From Sisyra terminalis (lineage: Eukaryota > Arthropoda > Insecta > Neuroptera > Sisyridae), in assembly GCA_958496175.1 (NCBI GenBank), contig OY292276.1, positions 54,015,080 through 54,079,079 on the forward strand: a stretch of DNA of 64,000 nucleotides. Reading direction: 5' to 3'. Positions 46,531 through 59,532 of this stretch are shown here, piece after piece. The translations under genes were made by a program, and so were the position numbers. The notes under the pieces are model-generated. The model searched no databases, was not told the DNA's origin, and saw only the letters and a list, made by a program, of their open reading frames with translations. Each line of letters begins with the position of its first letter. Positions within the stretch are counted from its first letter, which is position 1.

Positions 46531-49500
46531 TCTTGGATTATTTGCCAGTATTTTCCGACCCGTAAAAGTCTTTTCCTAAGAAACCAAAGCACTTGATAAA
46601 TTTCTGCCAAAATTTAATCCACGAATGAAAAGGTGAAGTTTAAGTCGTATAGTGCGAAAATTAGTGTTTAAACTCAATTCCCACAGTGGAAAACTGCGCA
46701 AAGAAAACCCGCACTGTGGGAGGTGTACTGTAATTAGATTGAGTAGTTTTCTTAATGCTATGTTGATTAATTTGTAGAGCAGCATCGAGATGCGATTGGC
46801 GAATATAAGTCATAAATTTTCCGGATTTACTAAAGTAAATTAAGAATAAGTTTTATGATAACGACAGTTTGTAACTTTGATGCAACTATTGAATGCTTTA
46901 GAGAAATCTTTTATCAGAAATTTTAATATATAAAAGATGCAAATTTTATACATTTCTTGAGATGAATTTTCTTAAAACAAAAACTCTGAGTAAAAATTTA
47001 GTAATAAAGAGTAAACTAATAGTTAATTGAGCCAAAAGAAATGAATCTTTACACCAATACATACATATACAGAAGCTTTCAAATATTTGGATAAGTGCAT
47101 CATAAATCTAAAAATTATTTCATACATTTCTAAGAACTACTGATTTCGTTTCCTTAAAAAATAAATGAGAACCTCAATTTTTTTTAAGTTGTTCAGATTT
47201 TTCCTAAAAATTAAAAATTTAACTCAATAATACAATCACCGATATCTGAATATGAATCATTAATTCCAATTCCACTGAACGGTAGGCCCATTGCACCACT
47301 TATATTCGGCTCTAAACTAATGATAATAATTAATTTTTTCATTCCTATTTACTTTATTTTTCAACTTACACTTCTGGTAAAGATGATCCTCTTCGACGCT
47401 GTCGTAACATTTCTCCTAATCTACTATTCGGTAAATTGCATCATTTTTTTAGCCCAACAGAATCAAATTAAGCGTTAATTTCCACAAACATAAGCTTTCA
47501 AGTAAAAAAAAGACTTAAAACAATAAAGTTGACATCTTAAGAATAAAAATGCAATGCAAAAATGCCATTGGGAAAAAGCTCTATTGATAGTTTAGGCAAT
47601 ACTCCATATATGTATATGCGGAATGCATATACGTACAATATATGGAATGTTATAAAAGCTTAAAGTTTTGGAACAACCAAGTTAGTTCTTCATTTCACTA
47701 TATTCATATCCCGAATGATTATAATTTAAAAAAAGGAAAATATAATTAATTATAGTTCATTTGAAGTTAATTCATTTGAATAATAATGCAAATTAATTAA
47801 AATATGGATCATAAATTAAAAGTAAATGCATAAAACTATGAAGTATGCATATTAAATTTTTAATAATTAGACAAACATAAATCAAAAGTAATAAATGCAA
47901 TGAAAGAACTATTGATTAATTCAATAAACTTTCTAAGATCAGAATATTTTTTCCTGAAATACTACTAAGTTCGCTTTTGGTGATTTTCTTTGGCTTCCAA
48001 GTTCAATGATTTTATGCTCACCCGAATGTTTCACATATTTAACAATTGTTGAATTTATTTGTCGGATAAATTGTATAACAGCGGCCGTAAATTAAACAAC
48101 CTCGTCCACCCCACCGCCGTTCCGGCATCTTATCTTATTTAATTTCTTTTAATTAAAAGAACATAATTAAAACGTGTTAGTCGAATAATAAATTTCCGAA
48201 CGATTTCAAATGATCAGTAAAATGGGCTGCTTGGCTCAATGCATTCCTAAATACCTTTTTGGTGGTTCACTTTTCGGTCTACTTTGTAAACACAATTGAA
48301 ACGTAAACGAAAATATATCTGCCTCATAAAAAATGTGCAAATAATGCATTTTGTAAGGCACTTAAATACAAGGAACTTTGGTAAAATTTTGGTCTTTTAT
48401 TTTTTGGGAAATTAAGAAGCTAGTTTTTGATTTCCTCATAAACATCACTAATCATATGAATATTAAATTGATAAAATACGATGAAAGTCTAACAACATCT
48501 TCAATGACTAATAAGCCAACGAGTCCCGTTGTTAGTCATTAAACCGAGAAACTCTACTAACTTACATTCAAACGACACATTGAGTGATTGATTCGAATTT
48601 AATTATTGTTAAAATTATACATTTTAAGAGTCGTTAAACGCAAAACGTGCACAAATAGCGTAACGAAACGTGTCAAGATTTATGCCCGTCTCGCGTTACA
48701 TAAATCAAGTCTGTGCTTAAATCGGTGCGATGCCATGTGAAATAAAAATATTTCACTTGAAATTATTGCTAATAAACATGTCGACCGGAGCCGTTTCAAT
48801 TTTAAATCTTTCTCGCACCAACAGTCGTTCAATTGACGAAAGAAATGTGTAATAAAGTCAAAGATGTACGACTTGAAGCAGCATCTTCAAGCAGCACATC
48901 TCTTGTGTGCACCCTCGAGGAACTAACGGTCACGATGGCTCAACGATCTAGAAATAGATTTGGATCAAATTAGAACTAATTGAGATTTTGTACATTGAGC
49001 GACTAGAAGACGTGTAGACGTGGAGAATCTCAATGGAGAAGATGAGAAAATTGAAGACACAAATTTTTTAGATACTAGGTATCGACCATGCTTTTTGTGA
49101 AAATTTATGGTACATTTTTCAACTAATTTTCAAGTTCGAATAATGTGGAAAAGATAAGATTTGCTTTAGAATGGGATAGAAAAAAGAAGAAAAAATTACA
49201 ATTTATTGGAAAAACACTGCAAAATCTTAAGTATTGAAATCGAAATAGATATATAAACCAAAATGAAAGAAAATTTTAACGTTGATGGATACTATTAAAA
49301 CTTAATCCCAATAAATTTAATTAGCAAACGGAAAGCTTATACTTCAATACATAATGAATTTTAGTCTTTAAAAGATACCCCGCTACCCATGGAACAGTTG
49401 AATCCATTGGTTTTTCTATAGTTGTAAAGCAACAGTGAAGAAAATTTCATACAATTCCATTTTTAAAACTTTGAACGACTTTTTAGTCAATAAATTGTTG

Positions 49501-51119
49501 TCAAAGCTATTTAACATTTGTCAGGGATGATTATAAGAAACAAATAGCTAATAGCAAAAGCCATTTGAAAAAAAAATCCATACAAATCACAGCTAAGTCG
49601 ATGAGGACAATTAAAATATAATAACATCGGCCTAAAGTGTTAACCTGCTAAGTCAATTTTGAATGATTCTTTTTTTGTTCCATTAGGAAGGGAATACTAA
49701 ATTCTACTGATAAATCGCATAGGGTATAAAATACATTTTCATCACTTTTTTTCCTTCCTTTGTACCGTTGTAAAAACTGTTACAACAGACCTAGGAGGGT
49801 AACGCTTTAGGCCGACGATAATACAAATAACAATAATATTATAATACAAAATATTATAACTAAAGATAGCTATGTTTGAAACAACTAAAATTTGAGAATT
49901 TACCTTAATTTAGATCAAAGAAAAATTTTTCGATTAAAAAAAGGTATTTAAAAGTAAAGTGATATAAAAAACTTTCGATAACTTTTTCGAACATTTTTTA
50001 CTAAAGGTTGTATTCTAACAAGATTAATAGAAAAATAGGCGATAGAAAAGTTTCTTTTCAAAGCTCATCAGATGGGTATAACAACTTCGTGGTATCAATT
50101 TGTACCTATAATTTTTGATAAGCGTCTTTTATTTACTTCGAATAACTTCGATTATCTTAAGAATTAAATTATATGAAAATGTTTTATATGATTTTTGCAG
50201 CAGAACGTGCACACTTAATGAATAATCTATGTATAAAAAGGATGCTAATTGAATTTCTATTTTACCGCTATTAATGACTCTACCTAATTCCGTTTTCCAA
50301 GAAACTAATTGACAACTCTTAAAAGAGTATAACAAAGATAACATAAACCACTATCTAATGATTTCGTAGCGTTCAATTTGTAGTGGTAGAGGAAAAGTAT
50401 ATGAAGGTAGTTGAAGGATCAAAAATTAATTAAAAGTCGTTAAAGTTATTACATGCATTTAAAAAGTAATGATTTCAAAACTTTTCTAAATTTTAACAGG
50501 GTTTTCTTCTTTCATTGCACGATCTGCATAGTGGTGCAATAAGTGCATTTATATAAGCATTATTCATACAATTGTACATTTATACTAGTACTTTGGTACT
50601 TAAAATCTACCAGGTAAGACACTGGTATTCCAATTTCGAAGTTTTGTTTTGGCCACCACGTGCTTATATTTTACGCCTGAACCAGCTTTTCCAAGCATTT
50701 ATTAAATAAAAATATTTCCTGTATTCGAAATTGATCCATGAAATTCGTAAGGTAGTTCTTTTATATGAAAATTTTGTAAACATAACGCTGTAAAACTTAC
50801 ATCACTGATTTTATTTTCAATATTTTGCCACATTCAATTAAATTTCCAGCTTTAACATTTTTTCTGCATTTATATAACCATTTTTTTGAGCTGAATTTGA
50901 TCCAAGCCAGTGGAAGTATATTAAAATAATAACACTCACTTTATGTAAACTAATGGATAACTCGTTAATTGCACACTATACGTTACCATGTATTTTAAAC
51001 TTCACCTACTGGTTAGTTCTCAATGGATGCGAGAAATTAATGGGACATTCCCGTTTGCTAAAACTGAATTTAAAGAGAAAAATATTTTTTTTCAGCACAA
51101 CGTTCAGACCATCCACATA
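46531..51119. other. Long AT-rich non-coding stretch
   Basis: No coding exon, RNA gene or transposon end recognised. More complex, GC-richer islands lie at 48,060-48,240 (GCGGCCGTAAATTAAACAAC) and 48,630-48,990 (GTAACGAAACGTGTCAAGAT, GCGATGCCATGTGAAATAAA). They could be regulatory or missed exons, but no protein family reads through them. Confidence 0.45.
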
Positions 51120-51670
51120 CAGTCCCTGTAATTTGCATATTCTACTAAATTAAATTTAATATTGTTTACATTTTAGATTAAAAAAATAGAATTGATTTTT
51201 AAGAAATATATAATCTGGATAAGAGTAAAACCTTGTTTATTATCCCTATTACTCTACTTTAAGATAATAGACTTGATTTAAAACCTATTGAAAATATATG
51301 GAAGTTGCTGAAGAAAAAAGTAGCTAAAGGATTGGTCACAACAAAAAAATAGCTTTTAGAAAAAATATTCACGCATGAAATCATCATCTCCAAATACAGC
51401 AGACAGTATTGTCCTACATATTGCGCAGAATGGAAACTTAGATATCAGTAAATGGGTTTCCAATTAAATATTAAACAATTCAGTTCGCCATAATTACAAA
51501 GATGTGTAATTAATTTTATGGTAAAAAATTATTTTTAGTAAATATGATTTTTGATCATGTTAGTAGGTAATAAGCGTAATAAACCAAAAATAAGGACCAA
51601 AAATAAAATAGGTTTTACTTCAGGTTTTATACAAAACCTATAGCGCGTCGATTAATATGGCCAGGGACTG
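51120..51670 (+). mobile_element. Tc1-like transposon remnant
   Basis: Starts CAGTCCCTG and ends CAGGGACTG, each flanked by TA (51,118-51,119; 51,671-51,672). Inside, about 51,266-51,325 reads DLKPIENIWKLLKKKVA, the conserved DLNPIEN(L/I)W box that contains the last catalytic residue region of Tc1 transposases. Stops follow. At 551 bp it is far shorter than an intact 1.6-kb element, so it is internally deleted and inactive. Confidence 0.8.
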
Positions 51671-51672
51671 TA

Positions 51673-53652
51673 TAGTAGGGTGTCCCAAAAAAAAACAAAA
51701 CTTCTTTTTTTTTCAACGTATACCCCCTAACTTTATTTGAATGTTGTTAAAATGATTGAAAATAAATTTGTATGCATCTAGAACTACTACACTAAACTTT
51801 CATCGAAACATACCTAGACTTGTATACGAAAGCGCGCGGGAGATAACGTATGGATGTGCTTTCTATTGCTTATTTTTTTAATAATTAAAGTAGTATTTAA
51901 AGGCGTGTTTGAAGAAAAAATTAGCCAGATAGTTGAAAAGTCTTTACATTAAATTGTTAAAAAATTTCCGTGAAAATTGAAAAAAAAATTGATTTCAAGA
52001 AAATAATTAGTACAGAAAAGTTATCATGCCTCAATGTATCAATTGAACAAAATGTTAGTATTTCACCGAATTGAGAATACTAAAGTAATCACTAAAGATG
52101 ACTATTGAGAATTAATTTACTTGCATTAACTATTGACATCAAACACTAAACGTTGACTGCAATGCAATTTAGCTTTGGAAGTATCTTACCAGGTGATTTT
52201 TATGCTTTTTAAAGACCATGAAAACTTTCGAAAAAAAATAGACAAATGGTTCTCTAAATCAGCTTTACAAAAGTTCTGCCAGCATTTATGGTATTTATGA
52301 GGTAATTATGAGTCTTGTTCGTTGATGATGATGTAGACCAAAAACCAAGAGTAAAAATTATAAAATGAATAAACTGAATAATGAATCAAATGAATAAACG
52401 GTATATCCTATCGAAAGATGAACTTAGTGACTCATTTAACGGTTAGTATGGCAAGTTATAACATGAGTTTTATTTATTATTAAGATATACGATATGGGTA
52501 CGTTTATTTTTAATTTCAGAGAAAATCATCGATGACTTTGTTTCAATGAAGTTATATTCTAACTGAAAAAAGCAAACGTTGAAAAGAAAAACTACTGAAT
52601 AATATCCTTTTAATAATAAATACTTAAGGGGGTATTCTACTCGAGAAATTTGAAAATATAATTTTTTTTTCATAATCTGATAGTTTAGATATTTAAAAAT
52701 ATCCTCCTAAAAGGGTTTTTCAAAATTCAAATTATTTCCGAAGTTATAGCGGTATGAAGTAGAAGAAGGCCCAATGTATGAAGCTGGGATGGCTGATTAA
52801 GAGAATGTAAGTAATACATACTATTCTATCAAGTACGCTGCCTGAAACTTAACGTAAATTTTTAAAAGCGTTTTTCTCGAAACTACTTTTTTCGATGCAG
52901 TGTCCACAATATCTCAAGTTCTAATCAGCCGATTTAATTGAAATATGGCATAAATATTCTTTCAATATCTTTTTATCGTATGAAGCGACAAATAAAAATT
53001 TGAAATTTGTCATATTTTTAAAAAAATTTATAAAGTTAAAAAATTGGTGAAAAAAACGACTTTTATTTTCAGTAGCAGCCATGTTATGAAAAAAAATATT
53101 TTTTTTTCAGTTTTGCTGCTTCTTACGATAACGACATTCGTACTAATTAAGAATTCACCGTTGTTTTATTTTTCAGATGACCATAAGGGTAGAAATTATG
53201 GATACGAGGACACGTCCTTTTTTTTCCCCTTCTACTTCAAAGACACATAACTTGAAGGAGTTTTTTTTAAATTTATTTTGTGTAATTTTTAAATATAAAT
53301 AAACAAATTTTAAAAAAATGTACAGTAAAAATATCAATTGCTTTTTTTTTATCAATCGCCAAAAAACGCTCGAAATTCGGGCCTCTAGAGTAGAATACCC
53401 CATTAATTTATATAAGATACAGAGAAAGCAGTATTTTATTTACTAAATTAACAAAGATCTTTTAATTCTGTATGGTTTCTACAATAACTTTAATATTAAA
53501 GTTTAAGATTAAGTCGGCACGGGGCATCGTTGTTCGATAGCGATAATATTTAATTTTGTAGTTATTTGGGTCCAATAGGAAAAAAATAGAGGGTATGCGC
53601 ATCGAAACTCAAAAAAAAATTTTTGCCTTTATAGCTTGGGGACACCCTACTG
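51673..53652. mobile_element. AGTAGGGTGTCCC TA-flanked element
   Basis: Left end TAGTAGGGTGTCCCAAAA, right end (inverted) CAGTAGGGTGTCCCCAAG. TA lies immediately outside both (51,671-51,672; 53,653-53,654). 1.98 kb including a nested 775-bp MITE; no transposase. The left TA is shared with the end of the Tc1 remnant, so the two elements abut with no host base between them. Confidence 0.7.
52628..53402. mobile_element. TTAA-flanked MITE (piggyBac-like), nested
   Basis: Ends GGGGGTATTCTACTC and (inverted) TGGGGTATTCTACTC are flanked by TTAA at 52,624-52,627 and 53,403-53,406. TTAA targeting is characteristic of piggyBac. 775 bp, no transposase. It lies inside the 51,673-53,652 element, so it inserted later. 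Confidence 0.75.
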
Positions 53653-55132
53653 TACAGAAAGTTTACATGTTAAGCATATTTCAATTGATTCTTATTTCCA
53701 AGAAAAAAATAGTGTAAAATATGACACTGAAAGATGTAAGGATCTACATCCGAATTCTTTTTTTCACCTTACCAAGTGTTAATTCATTTAATTTATGTAA
53801 AACTGCATCTCAAAAAAAGTGCCAAAATTGATTGATTTGACGATAATGAGATTTTCCTTAGCCATTCGTTTCCTGCTTCAATCATTTTGTTATTTCGTTT
53901 TGAAACATAGTTGCGGACAGGTAGAGCTAATAAGGCATGATGTTGATGGTGTAGGAGCTATACAGTAAATGCCTACATATGTCAACGGATGATTATCATC
54001 ATTTTTTTATCATTTTTTTTTCTAGATCTCCCACACACTTTTATATAACTCCACATTTTCAAAACAAAAAAAAAAAGAAATATCTTTTCTCTTTTCATCT
54101 TCATCGTGGACTCTCAAGCCTCACAACTTAGTTTCGAGTTTGAGATCTTTTGATGCGCGTTTGACAGTAATTTCAGTCGTTAATTGCTCGATCATCTCAA
54201 GGATGAGAAATGTAAGACAAAACGCCACTCCCTCAATCAAAATAGTCTCAAACGAAAAGAATATATCTTTTTCAAGTTATATAAGACGAGAATTTCTCGA
54301 GATGAACAAGAAAAACACCACAAATCTTTCTTTGTTTTTCGACCAAAGAAAAGATCTTGTGAAAATCACAAAGATAATTAATTATATCGACCAAGTGACA
54401 TAGCCTTAAAACTTATTACAAAAGGCCAGACTCATAAATAAGTAAGTATGCGATTGGTGTCGTAGTCGAAATGATTTACGATAATGATTAATAAATAAAA
54501 TGATTTACACGCTTTGGGAAAATTTATTTATCAACGTTTCGACGTGTTGAAAGAAGACAATTTTCTAGGTTTTCTCGTTTTCAATTAAATGTATGATATT
54601 GAGAATTTGTAATGCATGATTACGGCCTGTTGTCACTGTTGTGTGCTGTGCACATATTATATATATATAAATATATATATATACGTTTAATAGTAACACA
54701 ATAAAAGGCCTTATATTGCACCGAGAAAAATAATGAGGGCGTCGAAGCGAGAAAAGAGGTGTTGAAATAATTATATGTGTATATATTACCATTATGTTTA
54801 TCCACAAACACGAGTTATCTTTGATATTTACATATCGAATTACATAAAGCCCCAGCGAACGATTATTGTTGTTTTTAAAACGACGTAATTTTCTAATTTA
54901 TGCCGCCATTTTTGCAAGTTTAATTAAATAAATCCATGAGTTACAACCACTTTGTTCACATCTGAAAGATAAAATTATGTACAATGTTATCTCATTTTTT
55001 TTACCAAGGAGACAAGTTTTGTATGGAAATAGAAACAAAATTCTCTGATTCAATAATACAAATGGAGTTAAAATTATAACTTTTTCTCGTAGACAGGGGA
55101 ATTACGTTCAATGTTTAACACTTATGTTCTAT
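53653..55132. other. AT-rich stretch; Penelope-type end motif
   Basis: No gene. Minus-strand sequence near 54,530-54,565 reads TTCAACACGTCGAAACGTTG, a CGAAACGTTG-type end seen in Penelope-like elements. A weak lysine-rich frame at 54,184-54,381 precedes it and may be element debris. (TA)n tract at about 54,655-54,683. Confidence 0.4.
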
Positions 55133-55985
55133 ATTAGACTGGGTCAAAAAATTTTTTTTTGAAAAGTATATCGAAAATATTGTTCAAAGTGAGAAAAAAA
55201 AATATCGGGAAGGTTTGAGCCCATAATATTAATATTAAGAGGTCTATCATCTTTAATTTCGATTTTTTATTTGTGTTTTAATTTTTGCGTCAATGCTGTC
55301 AAACTGTCAAGATGAAAAAAATTCATCTGCACATATATTTATAGAAAATTAAATTCTCTACAAAAAACATCTCATTGAAAATTTTTGCCAGACACGCCGT
55401 TTCCGAATAATCAAACTTTAAACATTGATATAATTTTTAGATTTATCTTCTTTATTTTGGAATTTTGTAACTAACAAACAAATAAATATATAGAAATCAA
55501 TAATATAGATTCTTGAATGGAATCTTATGCTCTACAAAAAAGGTTTCTTAACGTTTTTACCTAAAATCACTCTTTCAAAATTGGTTCAACAACGAAAAAA
55601 CAAAAATTTAATTTTTCCTTCAACTTTAATTGTGCATAACTTTTGAAAGAGTGATTTTATGTAAAAACGTTAAGAGACCTTTTTTGTAGAGCATAAGATT
55701 CCATTTAAGAATCTATATTATTGATTTCTATATATTTATTTGTTTCTTAGTTACAAAATTCCAAAATACAAAAGATGAATCTAAAAATTATATCAATATT
55801 TAAAGCTTGATTATTCGGAAACGGCTTGTCTGGTAAAAATTTTCATAGAGACCTTTTTTGTAGGAAATTTAATTTTCTATAAATATATGTGCAGATAATT
55901 TTTTTACCTTTATAGTTTGACAACATTGACGCAAAAATGAGAGCACAAATAAAAAATTGAAATTATAGATGAGAGACCTCTTAAG
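55133..55985. mobile_element. TTAGACTGGG foldback element, right end lost
   Basis: Starts TTAGACTGGGTCAAAAAA and follows the 36,342-37,826 element closely: GAAAAGTATATCGAAAATAT, TTAATATTAAGAGGTCTATC, GACACGCCGTTTCCGAATAA. It folds back near 55,600 and runs to GATGAGAGACCTCTTAAG at about 55,985, where the outer right arm is missing. Non-coding. Confidence 0.8.
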
Positions 55986-57191
55986 AGATTAAGTGTATGA
56001 CTGTCTCAGATAAAAAACAATTGAAATCGGTAAGGTCTTTTTATTACACACGAGTACAATTTTCAAATGCTTACTTGACTAAATCCTTTTATCGCTATTA
56101 AAACAATATAACTTAGTTCCACTGTATAATTTCAATGGAAGAAAATAAATTATTTCTTATAAATTGACTGAATATTCAAGTCAATGGGAAGTATTATTTA
56201 ACAAAACCATTAAAGTGAACTAAAAGTGTACACTTTTGTTGAAATTAAGTATAAAATAATAAACTTTGATTATCTTTACTCATTTATAAATATTTTTAAA
56301 AGAAGAAACAATATAAAACTCATTTTACTAGGGAATTGCATGGAGACTTCAACGCTGGTACTCAAAACAAACCCACTCCATTATGAACTAAGACCCAGTT
56401 AAATAGTTTTATAACTTTTTTGTAGTAAAGTTAATGAAATTAAAATTAGTTTTTAATCATTAAAAATGATTGAAATTTTCCAAAATATTTACAACGAAAA
56501 TTATTTTCAAATTTAAAACTGTTCCTTTGATATATGGTCTCATGACCAACTTGTTAAAGTATTACAAAATCAATGAACAAAAAAAATCATTCATTCCTGA
56601 ATTTATACAATTAAAATATTTAATCTAAGAAACCAAATTGGATTAAAATTTTAATTATCTTCTATACTATAAGTTCAATGACGCATTGGTTACCAATTAA
56701 AAAAAAATCAAGTTCCTCTTAATTACTTATTACTTTAAATTCATAAATTAGAAGGAATGAACTAATTAAAACGCAATCCTTTTATTTCTGTTTCAATTTT
56801 TCTTTAGTTCAACAATGCTTAATGATTTTTTTTCCTTCAATGTTAAAAGAAATCTTTGGTCTTAAATGATTTATTACGTTTTTCTTAAGACAGAAGTTAA
56901 AATCCATGATTTAACTGATTATTGTTGCACCAATAATGCATCCCTTAGTCTCAATTATAAATTAACTCCTCGACATACCAAGAAAATCCGTGTCGATGGG
57001 AAAAATTGCAATGCAAAGATTCTGTAATGTTCAATCGGAATATCTTTGTGTTGGATCTTAAATTGTTTTCATATTGATTAGATGTTTTTCCAATCCAAAA
57101 GATTTATTTATATTAATTGAATAGCTTTTTTTAAAATATAGTCTATATATCAATGAGTAAAAAATCGGCCTTAAATCAACAATAAAATAAG
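55986..57191. other. AT-rich stretch without a gene
   Basis: Only AT-rich sequence; no open frame or repeat recognised. Confidence 0.5.
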
Positions 57192-57422
57192 CCGTTTATT
57201 TTGAAAGTGGTCTAAACCTTGATTTGCTGATAGGCCAGATTCTGCTGATATTTGTGGATACTATTAAGTTTTTACAAATTATTGATGATATTTATTTTCG
57301 ACTCACTATAGTACTAACTTCATTGATTGTGAAATTCATGTGTTTATTGTTGCAAGAAATAGTAGCTATATGAACTTTTGTTGAAATGGACTTCGACCAC
57401 TTTCAAAAGAAACGGTTCATTT
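57192..57422. mobile_element. CGTTTATTTTGAAAGTGG MITE, copy 2
   Basis: Left CCGTTTATTTTGAAAGTGGT, right (inverted) CCGTTTCTTTTGAAAGTGGT, about 231 bp. The interior matches 57,672-57,892 (GCTGATATTTGTGGATACTA, TTTATTGTTGCAAGAAATAG). Confidence 0.75.
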
Positions 57423-57423
57423 G

Positions 57424-57680
57424 TTAAATTTAACAACCAAAGATTGTGTAGCTGACGAATTTCATGATTCTATTGATCGAAATTTCTTAAGGAATCTTAA
57501 AAATAGAATTAAATCTGCATAGATTAACATCCACGTGGAGCATTAGGGTTTGTTTAATACTTTTTTCTTGGAGAAAATTATTTTCTTTATGGTATTGTTA
57601 TGGTTCTGACAAATGCAACATTCATTTTTTATAAAGCAAATCAGCTTCACCTAAAATCCATGACAAATGCATTTATAAAG
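57424..57680. repeat. Duplicated ~230-bp block, copy 1
   Basis: TAAATTTAACAACCAAAGAT, TGATCGAAATTTCTTAA, AAATAGAATTAAATCTGCAT, TTCTGACAAATGCAACATTC and CTAAAATCCATGACAAATGC recur in the same order at 59,953-60,183. About 90 percent identical; this copy has a ~20-bp insertion (57,524-57,545). Function unknown. Confidence 0.8.
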
Positions 57681-57892
57681 TGGTCTTAACCTTGACTTGC
57701 TGATAGACCAAATTATGCTGATATTTGTAGATATTAAATTTCTATAAATTATTGATATAATATTCATTTTCGACAAACTTGTACTAACTTCTTTGATTGT
57801 AAAACTTATGTATTTATTGTTGCAAAAATAATAGCTATATGAGCAATTCTTGAATTGGAGTTAGGCTACTTTTCAAAATAAACGGCTCCAAC
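57672..57892. mobile_element. CGTTTATTTTGAAAGTGG MITE, copy 3
   Basis: Left end partly lost (TTTATAAAGTGGTCTTAACC), right end TTTTCAAAATAAACGG. The interior aligns along the whole length of 57,192-57,422 in the same orientation, with several small deletions. Confidence 0.7.
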
Positions 57893-58498
57893 ATCAAAAG
57901 AGAATACTCCAATTAAACATTAAGTAAACATTTTAAAAGAAAACAGCTGACCAATTGGAACTACAGGAAAACAAGTTAAATTTAAATATCTCTGGGAATA
58001 CGAGGCGGAATGGGAAATGGAATTAACGCTTGTTACAGGTGACAAAAATGCGTAAAAAGCATACTCAATGTTCAATTATCATATTATTAATAATATGATA
58101 ATCAATTATCAATGTGCTGCATTATAAGCAGTGACTATCGCCAGTAAAGAGAGCAGTTGTTTTTATTTTTATCAAAAGTCGAAATAAACATTTCCGAATT
58201 CTACTTTTTTCAAAATAACACTAAGATAATTATCCTATGTTTTATTTTTTGTTTGAATATTAACATGACATATTTGTTTAAACATACTGTTGACTAACTA
58301 AAAGCCCAGTGATAATTCAAATAAAACCAATATATCCTGCCATAATAGTCGTGCTTCTGGGAAAGGTGCTTTGGGGCACAATGGGTGGGGCGGAATTCAG
58401 ATAGTATTTCCCATTCAGATAGACATTTTTATTTTATCAGCAGATAGTGCGTACATATATAAGGAAAACTAGCCGACAGTCTATATATAAGAAAGGTC

Positions 58499-58665
58499 GG
58501 AAGATATAGAGGTAATCTGCTTATACTGTCAAGATTTATACTCCAAATCTAATGAAAGCTGGTGTTCCTGCAGTATTTGTCAAAAATGGGAACATTTGGC
58601 ATGTGTTGGGCTAAAAACGACGATGACAGTGTCTTCATCTGCGAACTAAGCCAATAACAAGTATC
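58499..58665 (+). pseudogene. PHD-like zinc-finger tail of a transposase, frameshifted
   Basis: Reads SEDIEVICLYCQDLYSKSNE, SWCSCSICQKWEHLACVGLK, then after a one-base shift DDDSVFICELSQ and a stop. The spacing C..C...C..C...H..C...C fits the PHD-like finger found at the C-terminus of many pogo- and piggyBac-type transposases; the last cysteine is replaced (ELS instead of ELC). No catalytic domain precedes it. Broken by the frameshift. Confidence 0.6.
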
Positions 58666-59184
58666 CTATTGCGCCTCAGGCTCATTTCCCATTGTGTCCC
58701 ACAGGGTGGAACAGAATGGGAAATTTTCATTTGTTTTTGAAACCTAAATTTTTAATACCAATTATTAATTTAAATCAATACAACTTTTTTTTATTTGTAA
58801 ATAATGAATTATATAAATATATAGAGGAAGTCCGGGCATAGCGAATACTCTACAATATTTCGAAATGGCTCGAGCAAATTTGCCTGTCGTAGGTCACGCG
58901 ATCCGTCCTCCATTTCTCAATCGTAAACAAACAGAGTTAGCGTAAGGTGACTCGTCGTTGGATAAAAAAATAGTTAAAATAAGTAAGTGATACTTTGTTA
59001 CGATATTTCAAGGTAAGTATTTTCATAATTACTCATGTACATGTGATGTTACTGTTTTTCCTTGTTTATATTTTTAAAGTGTATGCTTTCTTGTTGAATT
59101 ACTGCAAGTTTTATGGAGATATTGTTTTTGGATTTGGTTGTAGGTTAGGTTTGGTTCATCAAGTACCTATTGGGCAAAGAGAAT

Positions 59185-59218
59185 ACGGGCAAAGTGGATA
59201 CGTATCCACTTTGCCCGT
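59185..59218. repeat. 34-bp perfect palindrome
   Basis: Two head-to-head copies of ACGGGCAAAGTGGATAC meet at 59,201/59,202 with no spacer. A third, direct copy (TGGGCAAAGAGAATAC) precedes it at 59,171. The half-site resembles the element's terminal repeat (GGGCAAAGCGGA), so these are probably subterminal transposase-binding sites. Confidence 0.85.
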
Positions 59219-59295
59219 TTAGCAATTTCAATTTACTTGGTAGGCTTGTACCTGGTAGGCTTTCAGATCAATGGCTTTCATTTATAATGCTAAAG

Positions 59296-59532
59296 ATGGT
59301 TTACAAATATAAACGGAAAACTAATCAAGCCAAATTGAGTGAGGATATTATTATGCTTGCGATAGCAGACTGTAATGGTGGTATTCCAGTGAAAACGACA
59401 GCAAGAAAATATGGTCAACCTTATGCTACTTTGTATAAGCATTGGAAAAAGATAGTTCTACTGCTCAGCTTGGCCGTTTTCGCAAGGTTTTTAACAACGA
59501 ACAGGAGAATGATCTTCAATCGTATTTGCTGA
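59296..59532 (+). pseudogene. Pogo-type transposase N-terminus (psq helix-turn-helix)
   Basis: From ATG 59,296: MVYKYKRKTNQAKLSEDIIM, LAIADCNGGIPVKTTARKYG, then QPYATLYKHWKK. This is the pipsqueak-type helix-turn-helix that opens pogo/Jerky transposases. After KHWKK the frame drifts; shifting by one base near 59,450 gives QLGRFRKVFNNEQENDLQSY, the normal continuation, ending at a stop near 59,543. The DDE catalytic core is absent. In the family this domain binds the transposon ends. Confidence 0.8.

Noticed and set aside
48060..48990. GC-richer islands as possible exons
   Set aside because: No open frame with splice borders and no family resemblance in six frames by eye.
54140..54403. Overlapping 87- and 65-codon frames rich in lysine and serine
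   Set aside because: No domain recognised; near a Penelope-type end motif, but the reading is too weak to call an element protein.
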